DNA of 64,000 nt from an uncultured Akkermansia sp. (GCA_949296365.1 CASFPZ010000004.1:29700-93699); one strand, 5' to 3'. Counted from the stretch's first letter, positions 27,690 through 37,623 are shown. Made by a program: numbers and translations. The notes: generated by a model from the sequence alone, not told the origin.

Positions 27690-29111
27690 TCACACTCCGA
27701 CCGGTTTGAGAACAACCACGACTTTTCCCTCAAAACCCAAGGCATGTTGGATGCGTTTTTCCAATTCTGAAGAAATAGCATAACACTGGGCCACGTCTAA
27801 TTCGCCGGAAACACTAGCATCAACCGACAACAACGGTGGATCTCCGTCCAGCTTCAACCGAATGTGGTCGACGGCTTGGATAGACGACACCGCGAGACAC
27901 AATGTTGTAACTTGGTCTCGCATAGATTCCGGCAACTTTCGAGACAGTGCAGATTCATGGTCACGATTGCGATTATCGGGCTCAATGCGAAGAACGACCT
28001 CCGAAACCTGCAATTCATCTTTAACAGCCTCTTGGAAGGCGTGGACACGGTCATAGCTTTCTTGAATTGACATATGAGCTGGCATTTCCACATCCATCAT
28101 CACCATCGTTTTGCCATCTTCCTGAATTTGGGTAAACCCATGAATATAAAGTTGGTAGCGCAAGGCGATCGCGTGCGTTTTCTTATCTGGTGGAGTCGCG
28201 ATTGGTATCGAGGCAGGTTCCACATGTACCAAGACATCGGCATCTGGCACCACGTCACGCACCTTATTTTCTATGCCTTCGGTAATACCATGGGCTTCGC
28301 CGACATGATAATCAGACGGAGCTCCAATGGTAGCCTCAACGTAAGCTTTGTTGCCAATGTCGCGCGTTCTCAACTTCAACAAAGGGTATTCGGAGGCTTC
28401 TTCCTCCAATTTTTTTCGAATTTTGGCATCTAGTTCTTGAGAAGTGGCATCTAGCAAGATATTAATGGCACGCTTACCCAATCCCCAGGCGACCATACCA
28501 ACGATGCCAGCAACGACAAGCCCAGCAACAGCATCAGCACGCTCTAAAATCGTATGCCAGAGGCTGTCTTGATCGACAAACCCGGACATCCAGGCACACC
28601 CCAACCCTAACAACACAACAACAGACGAAAAAATGTCGGTCGTGAAATGCATGGCATCAGCCTCTAAGGCCTGACTCTTGTGCTCGCGGGCAACTTTGCG
28701 CAACATCGCAGACCGACTCACGTCAACGACAATCGACACAATAACAACAGCAAAAGCCCACCAGGTCAAATTAACCTCTACAGAATCCGCCAACAGCCGC
28801 TCGACCGCCTCCCAAACAATCCAACCGCACGTGATTAACAGCAAAACTGTCTCCGCTAAAGCAGAGAGATTTTCCACTTTCTCGTGGCCGTATTGGTGGA
28901 TATCGTCCGCTGGTTTTGCTGCTATACGGACCGCGTAAAAAGTCATCGCCGCAGCGCAGAAGTCTAATCCGCTATGCATAGCTTCAGACAAAATACCCAA
29001 ACTATTGGTAGCAATCCCCGCCCAAATCTTAAGCCCAGTTAAAAAAAGCGACCAAACGACGGACGATACGGCGGCTCGGAATTTCTCTCTGTCCTTATGG
29101 TCTGTTGTCAT
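27690..29111 (-). CDS. Cation diffusion facilitator (CDF) with three tandem C-terminal domains
   Basis: A 473-residue transporter from ATG 29111. The six-helix CDF domain has LGILSEAMHSGLDF (metal-site Ser/Asp), HQYGHEKVENLSAL and ALEADAMHFTTDIFSS (metal-site HxxxD), pointing to Zn/Fe/Mn efflux in exchange for protons. The cytoplasmic part is about 230 residues, roughly three times the usual single 80-residue ferredoxin-like dimer domain. Three repeats can be seen, ending VLVHVEP, VVLRIEP and VVVVLKP. An upstream reading to 29243 adds 44 non-conserved Arg-rich residues. Metal specificity is not certain. Confidence 0.87.
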   Translation of the reverse strand: MTTDHKDREKFRAAVSSVVWSLFLTGLKIWAGIATNSLGILSEAMHSGLDFCAAAMTFYAVRIAAKPADDIHQYGHEKVENLSALAETVLLLITCGWIVWEAVERLLADSVEVNLTWWAFAVVIVSIVVDVSRSAMLRKVAREHKSQALEADAMHFTTDIFSSVVVLLGLGCAWMSGFVDQDSLWHTILERADAVAGLVVAGIVGMVAWGLGKRAINILLDATSQELDAKIRKKLEEEASEYPLLKLRTRDIGNKAYVEATIGAPSDYHVGEAHGITEGIENKVRDVVPDADVLVHVEPASIPIATPPDKKTHAIALRYQLYIHGFTQIQEDGKTMVMMDVEMPAHMSIQESYDRVHAFQEAVKDELQVSEVVLRIEPDNRNRDHESALSRKLPESMRDQVTTLCLAVSSIQAVDHIRLKLDGDPPLLSVDASVSGELDVAQCYAISSELEKRIQHALGFEGKVVVVLKPVGV

Positions 29112-29317
29112 CGGCAAAACATTGTTCGATTTTTCTCTGGGCAAGGCGCCATCGTCGATCCGACGCAACTTTCCAGGTCTTCTTAAACGGCGCCTAACAT
29201 CCTCGCGTTCAACTATCGTACTGGACCTGTTGCCTTTTGGCAAATGCTATAGATGCCATAAGGCCTGCTATAAAACGCATTTGACACCTCAAGTTCGTTT
29301 TTGTACTCTTAGGAGGT

Positions 29318-30487
29318 ATGAAATCATTGTTTTTCCCATTGACGGCAGGTATGTTGCTATGCCAGACTTGTTTTGATATGGCGGCAGCTCAAGGCGCCCA
29401 ACTCGAGCCAACAATCCATGGTCCTTACTTGCAGCAGATTGCCGACGACGGTGCTACAATTTCCTGGACTACCGACAAGCCGACAGCCGCATGGATCGAA
29501 CTGTGGAAAGAAGGCCACCCTAACCAGAGAACCATCGTCATGGATGCCAAGTACGGACTCAAGCGACTCGGCACAAACTCCCATCAGGTTACCGTTTGGG
29601 GCCTCCAGCCAGGAGAACGATATCAATACAAGGTCTATGCCGGCGATCGTGGAAAACAAGGCGACCCTATCAAGCCAGGTAACGAACCAGCCGATGGAAC
29701 ATTCCGCACCTTAAATTCCAACGGAGATCGTTGTTCGATCTTTATCGCCAACGACATCCATGGCGATTCGAAACGCTTTCTCGATTTGATGGACCAACAC
29801 GTCAAAGTCGGCGAAACCGACTTTTGCGTACTCAACGGCGATTCAGTTTCCTGGTTGTCTGGCAAAGACCAATTGTTCAAGGTCATCGTCGATCCCGCGC
29901 AAAAAATCATCAAAGATGTGCCGATTGTTTACGTGCGTGGTAACCACGAATACCGCGGTGGTAATGCCATCAACCTCCCAGATACCTTCCTGCCCCAGCC
30001 CAATGGTGAATACTACGGACTTCTCCGCCAAGGGCCTGTTTGTTTTGTCATCCTGGACTCCGGCGAAGACAAAGCCGATACACGCAAGGAACTCGGCGGA
30101 GTCACTCAATTCGAACCCTATCTCGCACAACAAGCAGAATGGTTAAAGAAAGCCGTAGAATGTCCGGAGTTCAAGTCGGCCCTCTATCGTGTTGTCATCG
30201 TACACATTCCATTTGCCGGGGAAAAAGGTTTTGCGGAAGACTTGCTTCGCAAATTGTTTGTGCCAACGCTTGCCAAGGCTGGCGTCAACATTGCAATCTC
30301 AGCTCATACTCATTACAACGTCTTTGTCCCAGGTGGCAAAGAACCAGGAATCCCCTTCCCGGTTCTGGTCAACGATAACCAAGGGGCCATCACCCTCACT
30401 GCCGATTCGCAAAAAATGGAAGTCATCCACTACGATCGCCATAAAAAAATCCTGCGCACCGAACGATTCTCCCCCAATCAATTCTAA
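29318..30487 (+). CDS. Secreted metallophosphoesterase with N-terminal Fn3-like domain
   Basis: A 389-residue protein with a signal peptide (cleavage near DMAAAQG), a purple-acid-phosphatase-type Fn3 domain (GPYLQQIADDGATISWTTDKP to GLQPGERYQYKV, about 32-110), and a calcineurin-like core: NDIHGD, LNGDSVSW, VRGNHEYRGG, VVIVHIPF and ISAHTHYN, which supply the dinuclear metal site. It likely releases phosphate from extracellular esters. AGGAGG stands four bases before the ATG, one of the few strong Shine-Dalgarno sites in the window. It has its own terminator. Confidence 0.9.
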   Translation: MKSLFFPLTAGMLLCQTCFDMAAAQGAQLEPTIHGPYLQQIADDGATISWTTDKPTAAWIELWKEGHPNQRTIVMDAKYGLKRLGTNSHQVTVWGLQPGERYQYKVYAGDRGKQGDPIKPGNEPADGTFRTLNSNGDRCSIFIANDIHGDSKRFLDLMDQHVKVGETDFCVLNGDSVSWLSGKDQLFKVIVDPAQKIIKDVPIVYVRGNHEYRGGNAINLPDTFLPQPNGEYYGLLRQGPVCFVILDSGEDKADTRKELGGVTQFEPYLAQQAEWLKKAVECPEFKSALYRVVIVHIPFAGEKGFAEDLLRKLFVPTLAKAGVNIAISAHTHYNVFVPGGKEPGIPFPVLVNDNQGAITLTADSQKMEVIHYDRHKKILRTERFSPNQF

Positions 30488-30511
30488 AAAACTTCCACAA
30501 CACGTTCATAT

Positions 30512-30548
30512 GGCTCTATCCTCCACAATTGCCAGGGAGAATGGAGCC
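30512..30548 (+). terminator. Terminator of the metallophosphoesterase gene
   Basis: A 13-bp imperfect stem (GGCTCTATCCTCC / GGAGAATGGAGCC, two wobble positions), 11-base loop, then TTTCT. Confidence 0.7.
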
Positions 30549-30745
30549 TTTCTATTGGGGAAAACGCACGTTTTCCCTAAATACAAGACTTCTACTTGAT
30601 CGTTCAACAAGCATTTACGAGAGCCTCATTGACCACACCCTTTCTGGCAATATCGTGATAGCCTAGTGTTCTGGGGTGAAGTCACGCTTTTTCCTTTAAC
30701 CAGTTGCAGAGCCACCCATAATACGTTGTGTATTATTTTGTAGAT

Positions 30746-32323
30746 ATGGCAGACCGCAATAACACAGACCCTTCCCGCATGGAAAAAATAGTAAGCCTTT
30801 GCAAGAGGCGAGGTTTTATCTTTCAATCAGCAGAACTCTACGGCGGATTAAATGGGTGCTGGGACTACGGTCCCCTGGGAGCAGAACTCAAACGTAACGT
30901 CAAAGAATATTGGTGGCGCAAGAACGTCCAAGAACGAGACGATATCCTTGGCATGGATGGATCGATCCTAACCCACAATTCTGTGTTAGTTGCTTCGCGC
31001 CACGTCGGTGGGTTTACCGACCCCATGTGTGATTGCTTGTTGACCCACGAACGCTTGCGAGCCGATCAGATCGAACCGCAAAACGGCATCGCCTATTGGT
31101 TTTCCGGAGCTTCGCAAAAGGACTCTGATTGGACATCCGACAAGAGTTACGCCGTACTCGTCAAAAACGAGGATGAAGCGCCCAAAGCTCGCAAAACCGC
31201 ATGTCAATACTATGCGCAGCTGGCAGGTAAAAATGTATCCCCCAAAATGATTGTACTCGTCGGCGAGCGCACCGAACAAGTTGTCAACTCCACTCGCTTC
31301 AATCCCGCCAATGGTTCACTATTGACGGAGGCACGAGAATTCAACCTCATGTTTAAAACCAAGATAGGTGCGACATCCGACGACGATGATCCGTCGACTA
31401 CAGCTTGGTTGCGCCCGGAAACAGCTCAAACCATCTTTTGCCAATACAAAAACATCCTAGACTGTTCACGAGTCAAACTCCCCTTCGGCATTGCACAAAT
31501 CGGCAAGGCTTTTCGCAACGAAATCAACCCCAGAAACTTTACGTTCCGTTCGCGCGAATTTGAGCAAATGGAAATCGAATACTTCTGCCGAGAAGAAGAC
31601 GGGCTGCGCCTGGTCGACGATTGGCTGGAACGCCGTCTCAGCTTCTACGACGAAATCGGCATTTCACGCGATCGCATCCACGTGCTCGACGTGCCAGAAG
31701 ACGAACGTGCCTTTTACTCAAAGAAAACCTACGACCTCGAATACGAATTTCCCTTTGGCGTGCAGGAACTCGAAGGCATTGCCTACCGTACCAATTACGA
31801 CTTGACCCGCCACCAAGAAGGTTCTGGCAAACCATTGGAATACTTCGACGAAGAAACTCGCGAACGCTTCCTGCCACATGTTGTTGAGCCTTCGTCCGGT
31901 TGTGATCGTACGGTGCTTGCGCTGATTTGCGAAGCTTACGACGAAGAAGAGCTTGTCGATGACAAAGGCAAAAAAGACGTGCGTACTGTCATGCGCTTTC
32001 ATCCAAGAATGGCTCCTATTAAAGCTGCTGTTTTTCCGCTCTTGAAGAAAAATCAAGAACAAGTGCGCATTGCTCGCGATATTGTCAATACATTGCGCCC
32101 GTGGATGAATGTCTTTTACGATGATTCAGGAGCCGTAGGCCGTCGTTACCGCCGTCAAGACGAAGTCGGTACGCCATTTTGTATCACGGTCGATTTCGAA
32201 ACATTGGGGGAAAACGATTCTTTTCTCAAAGACACAGTGACGATTCGTCACCGCGATTCCATGAAACAAGAACGCATTGCCATCAAAGACATCCTCCATT
32301 GGATGATTGCGAAGATCCATTAA
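30746..32323 (+). CDS. glyS: Glycyl-tRNA synthetase (homodimeric, class II)
   Basis: A 525-residue single-chain enzyme of the alpha2 type. It starts with KIVSLCKRRGFIFQSAELYGG, then NGCWDYGPLGAELKRNV, class II motif 2 (FRNEINPRNFTFRSREFEQM) and motif 3 (EPSSGCDRTVLALI), followed by the anticodon-binding domain (APIKAAVFPLLKKN). It charges tRNA-Gly. The ATG at 30746 is preferred over 30728 by family N-termini. This is the eukaryote/Gram-positive-like form, not the alpha2beta2 GlyQ/GlyS of E. coli. Confidence 0.97.
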   Translation: MADRNNTDPSRMEKIVSLCKRRGFIFQSAELYGGLNGCWDYGPLGAELKRNVKEYWWRKNVQERDDILGMDGSILTHNSVLVASRHVGGFTDPMCDCLLTHERLRADQIEPQNGIAYWFSGASQKDSDWTSDKSYAVLVKNEDEAPKARKTACQYYAQLAGKNVSPKMIVLVGERTEQVVNSTRFNPANGSLLTEAREFNLMFKTKIGATSDDDDPSTTAWLRPETAQTIFCQYKNILDCSRVKLPFGIAQIGKAFRNEINPRNFTFRSREFEQMEIEYFCREEDGLRLVDDWLERRLSFYDEIGISRDRIHVLDVPEDERAFYSKKTYDLEYEFPFGVQELEGIAYRTNYDLTRHQEGSGKPLEYFDEETRERFLPHVVEPSSGCDRTVLALICEAYDEEELVDDKGKKDVRTVMRFHPRMAPIKAAVFPLLKKNQEQVRIARDIVNTLRPWMNVFYDDSGAVGRRYRRQDEVGTPFCITVDFETLGENDSFLKDTVTIRHRDSMKQERIAIKDILHWMIAKIH

Positions 32324-32357
32324 ATCCCCCTTCAGTATACCACGTTAGGTCTTTCGC

Positions 32358-32400
32358 AAGGGCTGTTTTTCCCCTCATACAGGAGGGAGGGACAGCCCTT
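32358..32400 (+). terminator. Terminator of glyS
   Basis: AAGGGCTGT pairs with ACAGCCCTT, and an inner CCCCTC pairs with GAGGG; TTTGATT follows. Confidence 0.7.
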
Positions 32401-32414
32401 TGATTAACCATTAT

Positions 32415-33200
32415 TCAGGTGCTTTGTGTTAACTGCCTGATACGTTGCCAGACACCGTCTCGCGCCATGGCCAAAAACTCCGGGCTCTCTCCCACCGGTT
32501 GGGAGTAGAAACAATCCCGACCATCCGGCATCTTGTGCCAGCCAAACAAATCCTCAGCCCTGGCAGGCAACTTCAACGCCTCCGGAATATCACACATCAC
32601 ATGCCGTCCCCGGAAAAGAAACCAATTGACCACGACAATTCGTTTCTGGGGTATCGAATGGATCATTTTTTCCACCGTAGGTTCTTGGTTCAGCCATGCT
32701 GAGTAAAATCCACCGTATTGAGGATAACGTTGGGCCCATCGAACCGCCAACGCCACGCCTCTGCCACTAGGGAACCGACTGCTGCCATGCTGAACGATCA
32801 GAACTCCCGTATCCGCCCTATCTGTGCCTGGTTGGAGCTCTAAAAGACGAAATACGGCAGCTTCTGGAGTCAGATTAAGGACAGGGCAAACAACAATAGC
32901 CCCATGTTTGCCGTGTACTTGTTCATATTGGCGTATGGCTTGAGGAATCCGAATACGGGTCAAACAACCTTCATCCAAAGCCAATGGCATCACTACCCAC
33001 GTCTTCGGATCACCTTCTTCCGGGAAAGGGGGACCACTTGCAAAAGACTGGTTATTCAAAAAACCCATGTGAAAACGTAATTTGGGAAAAGACGCCTCCA
33101 AATACGCCACGAGTCGATGCTTCCAATCGGCATCGTAACTCGGCGTTCCCGAGCCATGTGCCAGTAATACGATCGTTTTTTCCGATTGAGCATCGTACAT
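32415..33200 (-). CDS. CbiX-like chelatase, two-lobed
   Basis: A 261-residue protein with two copies of the CbiX/SirB chelatase lobe. The N-lobe has LLAHGSGTP (the first metal-site His) but lacks the second His (GCLTRIRIPQ). The C-lobe has VLIVQHGSSRFPSGRG, EPTVEKMIHSIP and FRGRHVMCDIPEAL, so both expected His residues are present there. CbiX/SirB insert cobalt or iron into sirohydrochlorin. No other corrin-ring genes are in the window, so siroheme is as likely as cobamide. It is a lone gene on its strand. Confidence 0.75.
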   Translation of the reverse strand: MYDAQSEKTIVLLAHGSGTPSYDADWKHRLVAYLEASFPKLRFHMGFLNNQSFASGPPFPEEGDPKTWVVMPLALDEGCLTRIRIPQAIRQYEQVHGKHGAIVVCPVLNLTPEAAVFRLLELQPGTDRADTGVLIVQHGSSRFPSGRGVALAVRWAQRYPQYGGFYSAWLNQEPTVEKMIHSIPQKRIVVVNWFLFRGRHVMCDIPEALKLPARAEDLFGWHKMPDGRDCFYSQPVGESPEFLAMARDGVWQRIRQLTQST

Positions 33201-33398
33201 GGCTGTTTATAAAACCAAACCTCATCCACTCAAGCAAGAACGCAATGCGTCTCTCTCGCTCTCCATGCCATCTGCTCAATCTACAACATCCATCTGCCAA
33301 CCTTGTCGATTGTGTCGATCAACACGGAATTACCCAAAAACTTGATTATCTTTACTTCTGACAACGGATGTTTTCACTAAGCGCAACGCCCTTATAGA

Positions 33399-34292
33399 TT
33401 ATTCAAAGGACTCGACAGCCTGGACAAGACGAAAACATTCGACACATTCGCGTACGTCGTGAACCCTGTGGATCTGGGCACCATGGCGACGTCCATAAAG
33501 ACTAAGCGCGGCAGTGCCATGCGGCAGGAATCCGCGTTCTTGACTACCTAAAATCGTGCTGATCATACGCTTGCGAGACAAAGCAAGTAACATAGGAAGA
33601 TTGTGAACTCGAATGTCTTCCAAATGAGCCACCAAAGCTAAATTATGTTCCAGCGTTTTGCCAAAACCAATGCCAGGATCCCAACAAATCTGCTCTGGGT
33701 GAACTCCCGCATGAGTTAGGCTCTTGTACCGCTCTTCGAAAAATATACGGACTTCTGCAACGACGTCGGTATATTGCGGTGTCTCTTGCATCGTCGCAGG
33801 TTCTCCCTGCATGTGCATTGCCACTAAACCACATCCAAATTCGGCGCAAACCTCAGCCATCCCTTCTCGACGCGCGGCCTCGATGTCGTTGACGATATCG
33901 GCTCCAGCCTGGAGCGCTTCGCGAGCTACCTCGGGTTTGCGCGTATCGATCGAAATCAAGACCTCTGATCTACGGCGAACCCCTTCGACTACAGGCAACA
34001 CGCGAGACAATTCGAGATCGACGGGAATTTCTTGCGCTCCAGGGCGCGTCGATTCCCCACCAATGTCGACAATTGCCGCACCGTCGGCAACAAGCGCAAG
34101 GGCATGTTCAACAGCTCGATCGACAGAATCATACCGTCCTCCGTCAGAAAACGAATCTGGTGTAACGTTCACAATCCCCATGACAAGGTCGTTTGGGCTC
34201 ACATCGATCGTCTTTCCTTTGACACGCCATCTTCTCATAGAACGTAGTAATAGCCTGCCAGAACAGATAGCGACAATCCTTTTCCCCGTCAC
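33399..34292 (-). CDS. folP: Dihydropteroate synthase
   Basis: A TIM-barrel of about 280-297 residues with LVMGIVNVTPDSFSDGG and IVDIGGESTRPGA, the two FolP signatures that bind the pterin diphosphate, plus SIDTRKPEVAREAL, ADIVNDIE and a late LALSRKRMI. It joins p-aminobenzoate to the pterin in folate synthesis. Start uncertain: 34292 is the longest, while ATG 34238 (MRRWRVKGKT) leaves a more typical leader. It is divergent from lpxK across 40 bases. Confidence 0.95.
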   Translation of the reverse strand: MTGKRIVAICSGRLLLRSMRRWRVKGKTIDVSPNDLVMGIVNVTPDSFSDGGRYDSVDRAVEHALALVADGAAIVDIGGESTRPGAQEIPVDLELSRVLPVVEGVRRRSEVLISIDTRKPEVAREALQAGADIVNDIEAARREGMAEVCAEFGCGLVAMHMQGEPATMQETPQYTDVVAEVRIFFEERYKSLTHAGVHPEQICWDPGIGFGKTLEHNLALVAHLEDIRVHNLPMLLALSRKRMISTILGSQERGFLPHGTAALSLYGRRHGAQIHRVHDVRECVECFRLVQAVESFE

Positions 34293-34332
34293 ACTGTCAG
34301 CTTGCCAAATGACTTGGTATCTGATTTAATCA

Positions 34333-35598
34333 ATGCCACAGCCCCCGGCGCAAAGCTCGAGGCGGTTTCTCTTTTTTAACGGAGTTGATCCATCATCCCG
34401 CTACATGAAATCTCGCTCGCAAGAATTGGAAGAATGGGGCACGGCTGTCATTTTTGGCACTGCCAAAGGATTCCGCGCCTCAGTCATGAGAATGATTTTA
34501 CGTGTTGCTTCGTGGGGGTTCCGTCTGGGCGTTCTTGCCAGGCTCAAGTTGTTTTCATCGCGCCTACTCCGTGAGCGCATGCTCGGCACACTCGTCATCA
34601 GCGTTGGCAATATCACGGTCGGCGGCACAGGGAAAACTCCTGTCGTCGAACTTTTGGCTAAAACCCTGCGAGATCGCGGACGCCGCGTATCGATCCTTAC
34701 CCGCGGATATAAAAGTGCTGACCTCGAAGAACCTCAACACTGGTCCGACGCCAAGGGAAATCCTGTCGATCGTCTTCCCAAAATTGCTAGCGATGGCAAA
34801 ATTCGTTACCTAAGTCCTCTTTATGCTGGGGACGAACCTTTCATGCTCGCTAAAAATCTCGACGACGTCGCCGTTCTCGTCGACAGGGATCGCGTCAAAT
34901 CCGGGATCTTTGCCATCGAGTATCTGGAGTCAAATACACTCATTCTCGACGACGGGATGCAATACCTCAACCTGGGGCATGAAATTGATATCGTTCTTGT
35001 GGATTGCGATGCCCCGTTTGGCACGGGCGCCATGTTGCCGCGTGGAACAATGCGCGAACCCAAGAGCAGTCTTAATCGCGCTGATTACATCATATTGACA
35101 AAGAGCAAAGGACTGCCACAAGACAAACTGATCAAGAAAATCCGCAAATACAACAAAGTAGCCGATATCATCGTCTGCAACCATGAACCTAAATACCTCG
35201 AAAACGTCTTTACGGGTGAACGTCTCCCTCTTTCTGCTCTGCAAGATGCCTGGGTAGCCTGTTTCAGTGGCATTGCTCGTCCAGAAAGTTTCGAACGATC
35301 TCTCGTTGCTCAAGGCGCTCATCTCGATATCAAGGTTCGCTTCCCCGATCACTGCTGGTTCGATCAACAAGAACTCGACGAATTCTACGAACGCTGCGCC
35401 AACCGCGCCATGCAAATGATCGTCACGACTGAAAAAGACGCCGTGCGGCTCGTCAAACCAGCCACCCTCCCCGAAGTCCCTATCTATTTCCTCCGCATCG
35501 AGGTCAATATCCACGAGGGACTCGATGCCTGGAACCGTTGCATCGATCGCATTTGTTCGCTTTCTCATCCTCATATCCGCCCCGAATGGGATGTGTAA
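34333..35598 (+). CDS. lpxK: Tetraacyldisaccharide 4'-kinase
   Basis: A 421-residue lipid A kinase with the P-loop in [58 protein letters not shown] (Walker B-like) and a late [10 protein letters not shown]. It phosphorylates the lipid A disaccharide precursor at the inner membrane; the N-terminal region (about 45-75) is the membrane-facing helix. The protein is longer than E. coli LpxK mainly at the N-terminus; ATG 34405 is an alternative start. It supports an LPS-bearing outer membrane with lptE and bamD. Confidence 0.93.
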   Translation: MPQPPAQSSRRFLFFNGVDPSSRYMKSRSQELEEWGTAVIFGTAKGFRASVMRMILRVASWGFRLGVLARLKLFSSRLLRERMLGTLVISVGNITVGGTGKTPVVELLAKTLRDRGRRVSILTRGYKSADLEEPQHWSDAKGNPVDRLPKIASDGKIRYLSPLYAGDEPFMLAKNLDDVAVLVDRDRVKSGIFAIEYLESNTLILDDGMQYLNLGHEIDIVLVDCDAPFGTGAMLPRGTMREPKSSLNRADYIILTKSKGLPQDKLIKKIRKYNKVADIIVCNHEPKYLENVFTGERLPLSALQDAWVACFSGIARPESFERSLVAQGAHLDIKVRFPDHCWFDQQELDEFYERCANRAMQMIVTTEKDAVRLVKPATLPEVPIYFLRIEVNIHEGLDAWNRCIDRICSLSHPHIRPEWDV

Positions 35599-35809
35599 CC
35601 CAGTCATACTTCGTCGACATGAGGCGAAACGCTCAACAACTTGTTCGCGTTCTCTACGAGAATCATCAATACAGGCCAGCCCAACGACAAGGAGAAGAAA
35701 CTGTTTTGCCCAATTTGAGGAATTGGGCCATTCTTGCAATAGAGCCACGATGCGAGTCTTGACTTGTTAGGAAAGAAAGTCTCAAATATCTAAAAATCAC
35801 TGCTACCCC

Positions 35810-37108
35810 ATGCTGCGTTCTCACCTTAGTTTATTGTTTTCAATTTTCGGATTGTCGACCATCATCGGGATTGGATTCGCCCATTCAGCCGACGATCCCT
35901 CAACCAACAACGCAACGTCGGCACCTTCCGTCCAAGAGAAAACAATCCAGACTCTTTTCCAGGCAGTCGCTCAGGGGGACACAGAAACGCTCGCCAAGCT
36001 CATTGCTGAGGGTACCCCCGTGGACTCATGCGATCCGTCGGGTGTGACACCGTTATTCGTTGCAGCGGCTCAAGGTCGGCTCGAAGTGGTTGAGGCCTTG
36101 CTTCAGGCAGGCGCCAAGGTAGAAACAGCCGATCAACACGGGATGACAGCTCTGCACCTTGCTGCAGCCAATGGCCATGCCTCAATCGTCAAACGTCTCT
36201 TGGAACTCGCCCCAATCATCGATGCCAAAGGAATCAAAGGAATGACGCCGCTCATCCTTGCCGCGGCGCGTAACCACATGGAAACTGCTCAAATTTTGCT
36301 CCAGGCCGGTGCCAATGTCAACATTACCGACCAAAATGGCATGTCGCCTCTGCTCATTGCCTCGATCCAAGGCTACGTGCCTATCGTGCAACTTCTCATC
36401 AACAACAAGGCCGACATCGAAGCCCAAGGTACAAACGGTGTGACTCCATTGATTCTTGCTGTTTTACGCGATCGCGTAGAGGTCGCCACGGTCTTACTTC
36501 AGGCTGGCGCCAAGGTTAATGCGACTGATCAGGATGGAATGACGGCTCTGCACCATGCCGCCGCGCTGGGACACAAGTCCATTGCACAACTCCTTCTCCA
36601 AAACCAAGCCAATCTCGAAGCCGCCGATAACCAGGGAGCCACACCCCTCATCGTCGCAGCAATTCGAGGTCAATACGAAATCGCTCGTCTTCTGCTCGAC
36701 AACAATGCTAACCTCAAGACACGAGACAACAACCAGACTACTCCCCTGATTGCAGCAACTTCCAACGGTAATTGCAACGTGATCCAGATGTTGCTCGATA
36801 GTGGTATCCCCGTCGATGATCTGGGCGGCAAAAAAACGACTCCACTCATTGTAGCCTCCGCCAACGGACACGTCCAGGCAGTGCAGTTACTGCTACAGCA
36901 CAAGGCAAATGTCAACGCGCAAGATGAAAATGGCGGCACTGCCCTCATCGTTGCCACGTCCTGCGAGCATCCCGAAGTTGTCAAAATACTTCTGGCCGCT
37001 GGAGCAGATCGTTCCCTCAAAGACACCGACCGTCATACGGCTCTTGACTACGCAAAAGCCAATAATAATGACGATCTTGTCTCACTCTTAACCTCCACAA
37101 ACAAGTAA
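35810..37108 (+). CDS. Secreted ankyrin-repeat protein
   Basis: A 432-residue protein with a signal peptide (MLRSHLSLLFSIFGLSTIIG to near AHSADDPS), a short linker, and eleven to twelve ankyrin repeats of about 33 residues, each with G-x-TPLxxAAxxGH-type starts (GVTPLFVAAAQGR, GMTALHLAAANGH, GATPLIVAAIRGQ, GGTALIVATS). The last, RHTALDYAKAN, is a capping repeat. Ankyrin arrays bind proteins; its export suggests an extracytoplasmic partner. Repeats are similar to each other, so copy number may vary between strains. Function unknown. Confidence 0.9.
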   Translation: MLRSHLSLLFSIFGLSTIIGIGFAHSADDPSTNNATSAPSVQEKTIQTLFQAVAQGDTETLAKLIAEGTPVDSCDPSGVTPLFVAAAQGRLEVVEALLQAGAKVETADQHGMTALHLAAANGHASIVKRLLELAPIIDAKGIKGMTPLILAAARNHMETAQILLQAGANVNITDQNGMSPLLIASIQGYVPIVQLLINNKADIEAQGTNGVTPLILAVLRDRVEVATVLLQAGAKVNATDQDGMTALHHAAALGHKSIAQLLLQNQANLEAADNQGATPLIVAAIRGQYEIARLLLDNNANLKTRDNNQTTPLIAATSNGNCNVIQMLLDSGIPVDDLGGKKTTPLIVASANGHVQAVQLLLQHKANVNAQDENGGTALIVATSCEHPEVVKILLAAGADRSLKDTDRHTALDYAKANNNDDLVSLLTSTNK

Positions 37109-37176
37109 AATCTCGCCCCCCAGCACACCCGTTTTTGAGTGATAAGCCAACAACTCTACTCTAATATCTCTCCAAA

Positions 37177-37281
37177 AACCTCAAGGAGGTGGTCAACTCG
37201 TTTCACTATGGAGTCAACAAGGGCAAGGTCGAGTCAGTTCATGCAGCTATCTCCTGGATCCAGACAAACCTGCGGATTTGA
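37177..37281 (+). mobile_element. ISL3-like transposase remnant (C-terminal end, internally deleted)
   Basis: One open frame encodes NLKEVVNSFHYGVNKGKVES, then VHAAISWIQTNLRI and TGA. The NKGKVESVHAAI part fits the NGxxEGxNxxIK pattern near the end of ISL3 (DDE) transposases. A related piece at 53131-53250 has the same start and stop but about 28 extra residues between ISxIQ and LRI, so this copy has a deletion. No inverted repeats are visible. Apart from this and the hairpin at 37552, the 515-base gap between the ankyrin gene and the large secreted gene holds nothing I can identify. Confidence 0.5.
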
Positions 37282-37551
37282 AACAGACCCATTTTTTACA
37301 AAAAACTGCAACTAATTCTTGACTTCAGATCGAAAAAATGCAAAATAATTTTTACCGGCAGCTTAATCTGCTTTTAAATTAATTAGCACAAGAGAAAAAG
37401 TTGTAATGGGGGTTACGACCAGTGCAGGGTTAAGTTGTCGGTTTTTTGTACCTGCTCTAATCAGATAATAAACGTACCTTCTCAATAAGAAATTGACAGA
37501 AATCGCTCAAGTGCTTCTTCAAGTTTCCTTTATAAATCAAAACAGCATTAA

Positions 37552-37592
37552 AAAAATGCCGACGGATGGATTTTCCATCCGTCGGCATTTTT
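37552..37592. terminator. Strong bidirectional terminator
   Basis: An almost perfect 19-bp stem (AAAAATGCCGACGGATGGA paired with its complement), 3-base loop, and A/T tracts on both sides. It ends the minus-strand gene that stops at 37624. Confidence 0.92.
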
Positions 37593-37623
37593 AGCCCGAG
37601 TGAGCTAAAGTTTCAGGCTTGTA

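Noticed and set aside
34930..35748. 272-codon minus-strand open frame opposite lpxK
   Set aside because: Overlaps the well-supported lpxK almost wholly and resembles nothing.
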